64,000 bases of DNA from Dromaius novaehollandiae. Taxonomy: Eukaryota > Chordata > Aves > Casuariiformes > Dromaiidae. The notes under the pieces were generated by a model, which saw only the letters and a program-made list of their open reading frames with translations, was not told where the DNA came from and did no database searches. Below, one piece after another: positions 1 to 8,829 of this stretch (positions are counted from its first letter, which is position 1; the number at the start of each line of letters is the position of its first letter). The position numbers and the translations under genes were made by a program. The stretch covers positions 20,080,469 through 20,144,468 of the forward strand of contig NC_088112.1 in the NCBI RefSeq assembly GCF_036370855.1, given 5' to 3'.

Positions 1-929
1 AAGCCTTCCTTAAAGCATGGAGAGCCCAGGGGCTAAATGCACATGGCATTGCACCATTAGGTACCTGCAGTACTGATCCAATGCCGTAATAATTACTTTG
101 TAAAAGGGAAACAATATAAAGATGCAGGTGTTGGTTGAAAGGAAACTAAAAGGAGCAGCAAAGAGGGTCAAAGCACTATAAAAGGATATAAAGACATCCT
201 TCCAAACACGGATGTCTGAGCAAGGAAAGCAGAAAATACTGTAAATCGTGTGAATTCGTGGTTTCCTCCTCTCAAAAAAGACAGGGTTGAACTAAAAACG
301 ATCAAGGGAAGGGTGACAGGGATGTCCAGCGAGACGAGCAGCTTCTCCACGAGGAGAGCCGAGACCGAGCAGGACCCTGCGGCTTCGAAGGAGCCGGCTG
401 CAGGGGCAGCAGGCAGCTCTGCCGTCCCCGTGTCCCCAACACCCCTGGGGTCCGGGGCGGGATCAAGCTCGTGGCGGCACGGGGGGGTGACCATCGCCCT
501 TGCAAAGGACGTCCCCGTGCAAGGGTGCTGCGGAACGAGGACCGGAGGCCTGGTGCCGGGGACGTGTCGGAGAAGAGCCCGGGCAGAGCCCTGCGACAGG
601 CACAGATAAATGTAATCGCGCTCCCTGGCAGCAGCCTCCAGCGCGGGTGTTTACCAACAGCTCAGTACTTTTCCATGCTAAGAAGCTTGTTTTTCCAGAT
701 GCCTTGTGCTGCACGGCTTCGAGCGCGTAGAGCTAATCCCTCCTCGCAGAGTCTTTCATAATAAATGTCACCCCCTGACCTGGCTAACGACTAGGTAACA
801 CTAACGCCTTTGATTTTTTATCCGCTGCTCACACTGTGCCAGGGCGCGCAGAGGGGGGGCACCGGCTCCAGCCCACCTGCGGAGAAACGCGGAGGGCCAG
901 GGAGCTCCAAGGTTATCCCTGGGTGCAAG

Positions 930-1070
930 TCACTGCTCCCCCCCCAGCCTGTCCCTGCAAATCACTGCAAATCACTGCTCCCCCCCAGCGTGTCCCTGCA
1001 AATCACTGCAAATCACTGTCCCCGCAAATCACTGCCAGTCACTGCTCCCCCCCCAGCCTGTCCCTGCGGC
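930..1070. repeat. Composite tandem repeat with gcaaatcact subrepeats
   Basis: A module of cactgctcccccc-cagc-tgtccctgcaaatcactgcaaat starts near 931, recurs near 973, and recurs near 1040 after extra copies of a 10-bp gcaaatcact unit. The subunit carries ctgcaaat, one base from the POU octamer ATGCAAAT. It lies in a JADE2 intron. Confidence 0.8.
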
Positions 1071-1387
1071 AGCGGCTCCCCCCAAACGTCGCGGTGCACT
1101 GGCACTGCCCACGTCCTCGGAGCTGGTGGAGCACGGGAAAGGCTGGGCCAGCTCTTCAGAGAGATATGAGCCATCTGCGAACCCGGAGCCCGAGTTACTA
1201 CTTGACAAGGCTGGGCTGCTTCCTCAAACTGTCTGGGGCGGACGACCCGTGGGGTTTTCAACACCTAAAAATAGGTTTATTGCGCTTTCCGTGCCACCTT
1301 CCCATAGTTTCCATTCTCTGAAAGACTCCCCCACGCTGACGGCGGTAATGAAGAAGGCGGTATTCAGTACTTCCCGCGAAACAGTAA

Positions 1388-1421
1388 CTTCACATGAAGC
1401 ATTTCAGTGTTTCATGTGAAG
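1388..1421. repeat. Perfect 11-bp inverted repeat with two TCACATGA E-boxes
   Basis: The left arm cttcacatgaa (1388-1398) and right arm ttcatgtgaag (1411-1421) are exact reverse complements around a 12-nt spacer. Each arm contains TCACATGA/TCATGTGA, the M-box form of E-box bound by MITF/TFE-type bHLH-Zip factors. Whether it acts as a site or a hairpin cannot be told from sequence alone. Confidence 0.6.
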
Positions 1422-2667
1422 GAAGTTTCACGGGGGTACGTCTCATGTTTTAAACTTCCAAGTCCTTGCTGCACCTGGTCCGTGTCTGAAATCCGTCAGC
1501 GCTCCTGCAAGAAACGCCCCAGGACTTCCCAAATCCTGCAGCGCTTCCCAAATGAAGGATCCTGAGCCCAGACTCAGAAGTGGATCTGGAGAGCGGGACG
1601 GACGTGCCAAAGGGGGCTTACGGGCAAGATCAGAAATGGTGTCGGCTGTGGAAGAGTTTGGAAGATGCTGTCCAAGAGGAAATCCATCAATCAGCGCTGA
1701 CCAGCGAGGCCTCCTAAGCATCGCTCTGCGCCGCTGCCCGTGCCGGACCCGCCGTGCAGCGGCAGGCGATGCCGTGCCAAGCCCTAGGGACGGCCCGCGC
1801 TCGCCACACTCGTCTCGGGGCTTCACTCGGAGCCGAATCCAGCCGGACACGGAGCCCCAGCAGCAGCAGAGAAGATGCAGGAACTTATCGAGTTCCCGCT
1901 GCACCTTGCAGAAGACGGTCTGTGAGCCTGTGTGCTCTGGCCGAACGCCAGCGTGAGTAATTACACGCTGCCTCCAAAATTCCCCCGTACTTTCAGTTTA
2001 GCTACGCCGCTCCTGTTCACTTTCTGTTTCAGGTCTCGGGCGGCCTGGACACAGCAGCTGAGCTGTGCTCCGCTTCTGCTCTGCTTTGCTCCAGAGCTGG
2101 GCTCCACCGAGAACCGTCCGCCGTGCGTAACAGGGGGACGAGCCCGGCCCCAGATCGCACATCTCCCGGGCCGCGTCGCACCCGGCTCCGGTTTTCCCAC
2201 CAGCTGTTGAAGAGCAGCAACGCCGGCATCTGGGTCTGAACCTCCTCCGCAAAATCCTGGAGTATTTTCGCTTGGAGTCTTGGCTCGGACTTGCATCCAG
2301 CAGCTTCATCAGCAGCCAGGTGGGCTCCCGGCTGACCGAAAAGCGTAATTCGCACTAAAGACAGAAACGCGTCTGTGCTGGCAGCGCAGAAGGACGATTC
2401 CCGACCCCGGAGGGTTTTGCTGGGCAGAGCGTGGCCCGGGCTGCGGCGTGGTCACCCGTCGGACGTGGCCACGTGAACCCGGACCGCGGAGCAGCTGCAG
2501 CTCGGCACTGACCACAGGAAAACCTCAAAGCCCGGCGCAGCCCGACGTGCAGTGCGGCGGTGCCCGCTCCCCGGGCCATCGAGCGGGAGACGCCTGCCGC
2601 GGGGCAGCTCGTGGCCGTGGGGCAAGGACCTGCCAGGCCGACCGGGGCTCCATGGGCAAAGCTGAGC

Positions 2668-2748
2668 TCAGCGAAAGCCTGGAGACCCACGAGCTTGGAG
2701 AGAGCGTGGAGACCCACGAGCTTGGAGAAAGCCTGGAGACCCACGTAC
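2668..2748. repeat. 27-bp tandem repeat, 3 copies, abutting the JADE2 exon B splice donor
   Basis: The core ggagacccacgagcttggag recurs at 2681, 2708 and (diverging at its end) 2735, a 27-bp period. On the minus strand each copy reads cgtgggtctcc..., and the copy nearest the exon merges into the donor gtacgtgggtctcc. The other copies have ctcgtggg instead of gtacgtggg, so they lack that donor. The period is nine codons, so read-through would give repeated ARGSPGFLQ-like peptides. Confidence 0.9.
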
Positions 2749-2834
2749 CTCAGAGGGCTTCTTCTCCTTCTGCCTCGACCAGCCGGACTTGGTGTTGGGG
2801 ATCTTGGAGCATCTCGACGCGGACGTGGTGTGAC
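2749..2834 (-). CDS. JADE2: JADE2 second coding exon
   Basis: This 86-nt exon encodes the end of Ser20 and residues 21-48, including SRCSKIPNTKSGW and KEKKPSE. Boundaries on the minus strand are ctgcag|GTCACACC (acceptor) and CCCTCTGAG|gtacgtgg (donor). It ends in phase 0, and the next exon in JADE proteins starts with Val-Phe-Arg. A 27-bp tandem repeat starts immediately past the donor (2668-2748). Reading through the donor stays open for 26 more codons before a stop at 2668. Confidence 0.93.
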
Positions 2835-3631
2835 CTGCAGCGAGCAAGAGGGGAGCGTCACCCGCGGCAGAGGCCGAGCTTTGCACCTCCGCCCAGCGCC
2901 ACGAGGGGATAAAACCCGCCCGGCTCAGGGAGGAGACCGAGCCAAGCCCCCTCTTCTCCAGCTCTAGGGTGGCACCACAGCCAGGGGGGACAACGTGCCA
3001 CCACCGTCCCCGCTTGGCAGAGGCGTCAAAAAGGCGGCCATCAGCCAGTTTACAGCCATCCTGCAGGAGAGCATGTGTCAACAGCTTCCCCATCACCCGC
3101 AGCATGAAGACCAAAGCCCGGGAGAGATGAGGCCGTGCTGTCTAGTACCACGATTAAAACCGCCCCAGGCCCCAGGGCAGGGGAGGCGGCTAAGGCGGCT
3201 CGTGTCGGCAAGCCGCCGGGACCGGGGGATCGCGGGGAGCTCGGAGTGCCGCTTCCAAAACCAGCCCTGCAAAGCGCGGGGAGCAAACTCCCAGCAAGGC
3301 ACAGGCGAAACTACCGCAACATCCCCAAGAAACCCAGAGCAACGGGTGGGAAACTACCGACTTGAGGCCAAACTATCCCTTCTCCGCATCAGCCCCGAAG
3401 GCGAGGAAGGGTCCGATGCTGCCCTGACTCCAGGCAAACTCCCCTTCCCACCAGCACCGCGAGGTCCCGCGCTGCCGAGCTCCCCCCACTCCCGCCCGGC
3501 AGCTCCGCAACGCTCTCCCGCCGGGGGCGAGTCGCCCGGTGTCCTGCCCAAAGCCTCGAGTTAAAGCTCTTACTGTCGGTGGTGTCCGAGTTGTCACTGC
3601 TGATCGAGTACTTCCGTCGTTTTTCTTCCAT
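2749..3631 (-). CDS. JADE2: JADE2 5' coding part (two coding exons; continues past the left edge)
   Basis: Two exons splice in phase to give the first 48 residues of JADE2. The protein begins MEEKRRKYSISSDNSDTTD, then a Ser split by the intron, then a Ser/Arg/Lys-rich stretch ending in EKKPSEV-type sequence. From family knowledge, JADE2 is a nuclear PHD-finger scaffold that directs the HBO1/KAT7 acetyltransferase to chromatin and has been described as a ubiquitin ligase for LSD1. JADE1 and JADE3 start differently (MKR...), so JADE2 is favoured. The segment is a few residues shorter than I recall for human between the split Ser and the KSGW motif. The PHD fingers and the EPC-like region lie to the left of base 1. 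I looked for the next exon (expected FRTDLITAMKIPDSYQL) on the minus strand of 1-2748 and did not find it. Exon coordinates: 3574-3631 and 2749-2834. Confidence 0.93.
2835..3573 (-). other. JADE2: JADE2 intron between the two coding exons
   Basis: This is a 739-bp intron with consensus gtaagagc donor and ctgcag acceptor on the minus strand. GC-rich. I see no repeat or conserved-looking element inside it. Confidence 0.85.
3574..3631 (-). CDS. JADE2: JADE2 first coding exon (start codon exon)
   Basis: This 58-nt exon reads ATG through the first base of codon 20. On the minus strand the acceptor reads gtcgttacag directly followed by ATGGAAGAAAAACG, so the initiator is the first codon of the exon if this acceptor is used. 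The donor is ACCGACA|gtaagagc. The exon ends in phase 1, matching the next exon, which begins GTCACACC and restores Ser20 then His21. The only in-frame ATG just upstream lies in intronic sequence (MRFPSIKCNVQ...), so the MEEKRR start is preferred and agrees with the known JADE2 N terminus. Confidence 0.94.
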
Positions 3632-4675
3632 CTGTAACGACAGAAATTGAACATTGCACTTAATGCTCGGGAAACGCATCCCGGGGCCGAATCCCCGCTC
3701 GCTCCCAACGCCGGCGCGTACTCACCCTCCGGCCGCGAGCCCCCCGGGGGCTTCAAAAACGGGAAAAAACAATTTTCATGGGGGGGTTTCTGAGCTTTAG
3801 GGGTGCATTTCTGCACCGGCTTCCCCTGCTCCCGGAGGCCCAGCAGCAGGGGGGCCGCGGGGGCCGGCAGGGCAGGGCAGGGGGTCCCGCACCCCCCGGC
3901 ACCGCTGCCGGCTGCGAGCTGCCGGAGCGGCCGGAGCCGGGGTGGAAACTCCGCGGGGGAAGTCCGGGCAGCGGCGAGGGCGGGAGGACGGCGGCGTGCA
4001 ACCCCGCCGGGGTTTCACCTCTGAGTCAGCTCCCCGCGCGGCCGCCGGCTGCTCCCCGAGGCTCCTGCTGCCTCCGAGCCCCCCTCCGCCCCACGGCAGC
4101 GGGGGTTTATCGCACCGTTATAAGGCACAACACCCCAAAGCCCCATGAACACTTCAACCATCGGTGCCGGGGAAAGCACTGCCCCGTCAAAACGCGATTA
4201 AAAACGTTCCTTGAGAACACGGCAATATCAATACTTTCCTCCAGCGACTCGAGGGGAAACAGATGTTATTAAACCACAGCCGTGCTCCGAGTAGCCGTTA
4301 GATTTTGCTTGGGGAAAATGATACCGAGGACGGATTTCAATGCAGTTTGCTTGGTTTTAGCGGAGATGCTACATGCGCGTTTGAAAGGGGCAGAGAGGCT
4401 CTGGAGCGTGACGGTGGAGCTGCAAGCTCATCACTTCGTGGCCTTCCTCGTCACCGAGATTAAATACACCAAAGGCAAGGAGGGGAAGAAGTCGGAGCCG
4501 AGCATGCGCTCATCGTCCCTTAACCGAACCCGGTCCCTGCGTCCTGCCCCCGGCAGAGGGGACCACAGCTGGCAGCAACAGGAGCAGCAGTCGCACCGTC
4601 CCGCAGCCCCAAGCGGGTCGAGGCACAGGTGGAGCAGCGGCTCTGCTCAACGAAACTGCTTTGCACGGCTTGGAG

Positions 4676-5060
4676 CTTCCCCGGGAGCATCCCCAACCGC
4701 ATCCTCCGAGACCATCCCCGGGAGCATCCCCAACCACATGCTCCGAGAGCATCCCTGGGAGTATCCCCAACCGCATCCTCCGAGAGCATCCCTGGGAGCA
4801 TCCCCAACCGCATCCTCCGAGAGCATCCCCGGGAGCATCCCCAACCGCATCCTCCGAGACCATCCCCGGGAGCATCCCCAACCACATGCTCCGAGAGCAT
4901 CCCTGGGAGCATCCCCAACCGCATCCTCCGAGAGCATCCCCGGGAGCATCCCCAACCGCATCCTCCGAGAGCATCCCTGGGAGCATCCCCAAGAGCATCC
5001 CCGAGTGCATCCTCATGCATCCTCCAAGGGCATCCCTGGGAGCATCCCCTGAGCGCATCC
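4676..5060. repeat. 37-bp GC-rich minisatellite, about 9-10 copies
   Basis: The unit start gggagcatccccaacc occurs at 4683, 4720, 4757 (as gggagtat), 4794, 4831, 4868, 4905, 4942 and 4979, an exact 37-bp period. It then degrades toward 5060. Two variant positions (ccgcatc versus ccacatg; gagac versus gagag) recur every four units, so there is a 148-bp higher-order pattern. Because 37 is not a multiple of three, the array keeps open frames of 100-250 codons on both strands that are not genes. Confidence 0.95.
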
Positions 5061-6957
5061 TCCGAGCAACACGCACTATCCCCTGCTCCAAATTAAATTC
5101 TGCCTTCAGCAAAGGGGGGTGTCGATGAACTCGGCCCCACGACACGCAGCCGCGGCTCGGGTGGAGGACGACACGCGGCAGCACACGCAAAGAGGGAAGG
5201 TTGGACCAAATCCGCTGGGACCGAGCAGACCCTTGCACAAAACGGGTGACTTCCAGGCAGGGCCAAGACGATGCTGCTTCCTTCGCGCATCACTGTGCAA
5301 TTGTAAAGTCCCTACAAAACGTAGCCTGCGCTTCAGCATTAATCCTCTGTTTACACCGAAAGCTAATGTCACCTTTAACTGACCCGCTCCCCACATGGCA
5401 TCACTATTAAACTCATAAACAAATACCAAAAAAATTTGTAATACTTTGGAAAGGTCACCCTTAGGTCAAACTTGGCCTAAAATCTAGCTTTTACAGAGCC
5501 AGAAACCGGCAGCAAGGTTTCTACGTACACTTAAAAAATTCAAACAGAAACAGATGTGGGTTTCTTTTCCAAGGAAATGCGCATCCCCGGAGGTGTCTGC
5601 ACCTCCGGACGGCTTTGTCCGGCCTGATGCGAAACGACCGCCCGGGATGGCCCTGCATCAGCCCATGTGCATTTAAATCGCCGGCCTTGGGCGAGTTAGG
5701 CGGGGGTTTGGTGGCAAAATTAAGCTCCTGCCCTGCGGCTACCTGGTCCCAAGCACGGCAAGAGCTCGGCTGGGCAAGGAGCAGCCGGCCGCGCTCCCGC
5801 TGCCCACGGGGGTCCCGCGTGGAGCTGCGCGAGTGGCAGCGAGCCGCATCCCCCGGCGCTCGCCCGCGTCTCCGGGCATCCCGGCATGACGGGCCCTGGC
5901 GCAGGCGAGCACCAGGCGCCGGGTCGCGGGCTCCGCTCGCGAGCTGCAATGAGACTGCAGAAAAACCACTTCCCTGTTTGCTCTGCCGGCGCCGAGGCGG
6001 GCGCGCGGCGCGGGAAGGCTGCCCCCAGCGGCACGGCACGCCGCCCCGCCGGCCTCCACCGCCGCCCGGCCTCCGCCCGGGCCTCGCCGCCTCCGCCGGC
6101 TCCCACCCGCGGCCCACGAGGAGCCGGGGCGGCCCAGCGCCGCTTCCCGCCCGCCTTCACCGTTCCTGGGCTCCGACCGGGAATGAGAGGCAACAAGTCC
6201 TCGGGGAGCGGCTCCCCGCCGAGCATCCCGGCCCGGCCGCCCGCCGCGGGAAGGGGCTCCCCGCCGGGGATGCGCTGCCTCCGCCGAGGACCGCGGCGGC
6301 CCCGCGGAGCTGCCCTTCTCCCGCTGCCGGGGGGGCCAACTTAAGCCTGGTTTAAATTTAAACCAGCCAAGCCCGGTTTACTTCCGGTGCTGTGCATCTG
6401 TCCGAGCCTGGCAGGGGATTTTCTCCTCTGTCGCTCACGTTTCTGACGGCACTTTCCCTTTCCGACCCGCGCCGGTTTCGCCCTCCCGTCGCCCGCTCTG
6501 CCCCCCCGGCGGGTCCGGGCCCGGCTCGGGGAGACCGGGGCGACCTGGGCCCCGGCGGCCGCCGCGGTCCCGCGATCCCGAGCACCGGGGTCGGGACCCG
6601 GCGGGTCCCCCGTCCCCAACCGCCCCAGCCCGGCACCCGCATCTCGCCCTCGTCCGCCGCAGCCTCCCGGGGGGCTCCCGCGCCTCCCCGCCTCCGCTCC
6701 CAGCCTCCGCTCTCCGAAACCGGCCTCGCTTTTCCTGGGAAAAACAAACCTAACCTCTGCTTTAACCTTTCCGCCGGCTCCTCCCGCCTCCAGCTCCGGC
6801 TTAGTCCAACCCCGGCGGCCGCCGAGCGCCCCGAGGCCCGCGGCAGCGGGGCGCCGACCCCCCCGCCGCCCATTCCCCCCCCCCCCCCAAACCCCGGGCC
6901 GGGATTCAAACCCGCGGGCGGCGGCGGGGGAGGAGCCGCGGCCGCGCAGCGCAGCGC

Positions 6958-6975
6958 GGGGGGGGGGGGGGGGGG
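6958..6975. repeat. G18 homopolymer in CpG island
   Basis: Eighteen consecutive G, followed by further G-rich runs to about 7020. C-rich runs of 13-14 lie nearby at 6875-6888, 7158-7170 and 7767-7780. The setting has clear G-quadruplex potential and is a common site of assembly and polymerase error. Confidence 0.9.
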
Positions 6976-7493
6976 CCGCGCGGGGCAGGTGGCGGAGCGG
7001 AGCGGGGGGGGCCGGGGGGGAGGCGGCCTGCGCGGAGGCTGCGCGCGGCGCAGGGGGGCGGGAGGGCGGCGAGGAAGCAGCCGCGGAGCGGAGGCCGCAG
7101 CGCGGAGGCCGCCACGCCCCCGCGCCCCAGCGCGCTGCGCAGCCCCAAAACAAGCCGCCCCCCCCCCCCCGGAGCGGCTGCGCGCCCCCCGCCCCCGGGC
7201 CGCTCTGCCGCAGTCATTAATTTGGGGCATAATAATGATAATAATAAAAAAAAAAAGGGGGGAGAAAAGGGCGAGCGAGGGAGGCGGCGACCCTTTAAAA
7301 GTTGCTGTTTACAGCAGCGCCGCCGCCCCCGTGCGCTCCGCGCCGCGCGCCCAACATGCGCAATCCGCCGCGCAGCCCCGAAATACATAAAAGGGGAGGG
7401 GGGGGAATAAAAGGAGGAAACGCGCAGAAACGCGGGGCGGGGGGGGGCTGCGGAACGGCGACCCGCCGGAGCCCCCCCCCGCCCATCCCTTAC

Positions 7494-7720
7494 CTCCGCG
7501 GCGAGCGTCCTGCGGGAGTTGCGCCGGCTCGCGGCGGCGGCGGCGGCGGGAGGAGGGCGCAGGGGGCGGGCGGCGCTCCGCAGCCTCCCCGCGCCCGCGC
7601 TCAATCCGCGGGCAGCGCCGGGCGCCGCGCGGGGGGGGCCCGCGCCCGCCGAGCCCCCGCCATGGGCGCGCAGCGCTGCGCGCCGCCTTCCCGCGCACGG
7701 CCGGGGGCTTCTCCACTTTC
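7494..7720 (-). other. JADE2: Candidate JADE2 noncoding first exon (donor at 7494; 5' end unknown)
   Basis: The minus strand reads CGCGGAG|gtaaggg at 7494/7493, a near-consensus donor in the CpG island. Joining to the acceptor before ATG would create GAG-ATGG, with G at -3 and +4. Upstream is a (CCG)6 tract. If transcription starts above 7664, a short upstream frame appears: ATGG at 7664 reading MAGARRARAP... and stopping after 20 codons near 7602. The upper coordinate given here is only nominal. Confidence 0.5.
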
Positions 7721-7843
7721 CGGAGCGGCCGCGGACAGCGCTGCCCCCCCGCCCCTTTCCCAAAATCCCCCCCCCCCCCCGCCCGCGGGCGCGCAGCGGC
7801 GCGGCCAGGTGCGGCGGCCGGGCGCCCCCCGCCCCCGCTTTAC

Positions 7844-7900
7844 CTCGGCGGCTCCGCGCCGTGCACAGGCGTCCGCTGGGCTGCGGCTGCAACCTTAAAA
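7844..7900 (-). other. JADE2: Alternative JADE2 first-exon donor (at 7844; 5' end unknown)
   Basis: The minus strand reads CCGCCGAG|gtaaagc at 7844/7843. About 100 bp further upstream lies a cluster of E2F-, CArG- and CRE-like sequences (7946-7970) between two A tracts, which would suit a start site near 7.87-7.94 kb. No ATG occurs in the short stretch between the poly-A tract and the donor. The upper coordinate is nominal. Confidence 0.4.
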
Positions 7901-7945
7901 AAAAAAAATAAGCTTATACTTTAAAAAAAAAAAAAAAAAGCAGCC

Positions 7946-7970
7946 TTTTGGCGCCATATTAATGACGTAC
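7946..7970. promoter_or_regulatory. Cluster of E2F-, CArG- and CRE-like sites between A tracts
   Basis: TTTTGGCGCC (7946-7955) fits the E2F consensus TTTSSCGC. CCATATTAAT (7954-7963) is CArG-like with a mismatch. TGACGTAC (7963-7970) is a CRE half site with a changed end. The cluster is an AT-rich gap inside the CpG island, next to A17 (7923-7939) and A12 (7897-7908). These are motif matches only. Confidence 0.4.
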
Positions 7971-8149
7971 TTAAAATTTGCCATTTCTCCTGCGTCAAAA
8001 AGACGTTTCTTGCCCATCGCGGAGCGGCGGCGCGGCCGCGCTGCCCCCCGCGGCGAGCGCCTTGCGCGGGCGCGGGGCGGGCGGGCGCCGTGGGAAGCGC
8101 CGCCGGCGCCCGCGCAGCCTCCGCGCCCCGGCGCGCACCTCGCCGCCCC

Positions 8150-8167
8150 GGGGGGGGGGGGGGGGGG
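8150..8167. repeat. Second G18 homopolymer in CpG island
   Basis: A second run of eighteen G lies near the upstream border of the island, on the promoter side of both candidate first-exon donors. Confidence 0.9.
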
Positions 8168-8829
8168 AAGCGCCCGGCCGCGCCGCCGCCGCCCCCCCCC
8201 GCCCGCCGCGGAGCCGCCCGGCCCCTCCGCGCCCGGGCGCGCAGGGTGCGCGGCGGGACGGTGCAGCGCCGCTTGGGGAGGGTGCTGTAGCGCCGTCGGT
8301 TGGGATATTTGGGGCCCGGTTTGCCCCAAAAGGGGTTGTTAAAAACACTGGGGAGAAGGGGACGGCGCGGACCCCCCCGCCGCGCTGCCCCGCTCCCGCT
8401 CCCCGTGTCATCCCCCAAACTTGGGTGAATTGGGCTGAAAGTTGCCGTCTCGTGAGGCTGTGCTGCATATTTGCTGAAAACCACTCAAAATCCTTTGGCT
8501 CTTCCAAGAAGGGGAGGAAAACAACATTGCTTTGCTCATTTGGGGAGTTTTCCTTTTTTTTACTTTTTTATTTTTTGGGCCGTGGAGGTGGAAACGGGGT
8601 CTTGAAACGGGCCGTGACGCAGCCTCTTGCGGTGCTTCCGCTAAACCCACCCAACGTAACTGGTCCTTGAAAAGCAGCAGCTCCGGACGCGCGGTGCAAG
8701 TGCCCGAGTCCGGCTGCTGGAGTCCCCGAAAAGCCCGCTCCAGCCGGCCGCGGCCCCGAGAGCCGGCGACGACCGCGTTTCCCATGTTCCGGGAAACGCA
8801 GGCGTTACCCTTCCCGGACGGAGCACCCT

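Larger units (their letters stand above)
1..2748 (-). other. JADE2: JADE2 intron following the second coding exon (partial)
   Basis: This is GC-rich intronic sequence downstream of the exon B donor, running out of the window. No further JADE2 exon was recognised. It contains the 27-bp repeat at the donor (2668-2748), a composite octamer-like repeat (930-1070) and an 11-bp-arm hairpin with two E-boxes (1388-1421). Several open frames of 100-170 codons occur on both strands (for example minus 1443-1904 and 2355-2861). They match no family I know and have the Arg/Pro/Gly/Ala-rich look of non-coding GC-rich DNA. Confidence 0.7.
3632..7493 (-). other. JADE2: JADE2 5' intron between noncoding first exon and start-codon exon
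   Basis: This is the inferred first intron if the 7494 donor is used (it would extend to 7843 for the alternative donor). It holds the 37-bp minisatellite near 4.68-5.06 kb and the downstream half of the CpG island. A more AT-rich stretch, about 5270-5570, separates the two. Long open frames here (for example minus 6341-7153 and 6358-7230) are rich in Pro, Arg, Ala and Gly and are judged non-coding. Confidence 0.6.
5560..8420. promoter_or_regulatory. JADE2: Large CpG island, JADE2 promoter region
   Basis: There are nearly 3 kb of very GC- and CpG-rich sequence immediately upstream (minus-strand sense) of the JADE2 start-codon exon. It has homopolymer C and G runs, a (CGG)6 tract at 7532-7549 and two good minus-strand splice donors (7494 and 7844). 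No coding exon is recognisable, as expected for a noncoding first exon. A less dense CpG shoulder continues to about 8.8 kb. The exact start site cannot be fixed from sequence. Confidence 0.85.

Noticed and set aside
3632-3679. Upstream extension of the JADE2 start (MRFPSIKCNVQFLSLQ-)
   Set aside because: An acceptor tacag lies immediately before the MEEKRR start and known JADE2 begins at MEEKRR, so the extension is intronic.
4282-5238. Open frames of 104-256 codons on both strands (for example plus 4282-5052 and minus 4510-5238)
   Set aside because: They are produced by the 37-bp minisatellite, whose period rotates through all frames and removes stops. No domain or splice support.
5521-8507. 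Many long frames of 100-330 codons (for example minus 6906-7892, plus 6392-7390)
   Set aside because: CpG-island artefacts: Pro/Arg/Gly/Ala-rich on all frames, no known domain. The region fits a noncoding first exon and promoter.
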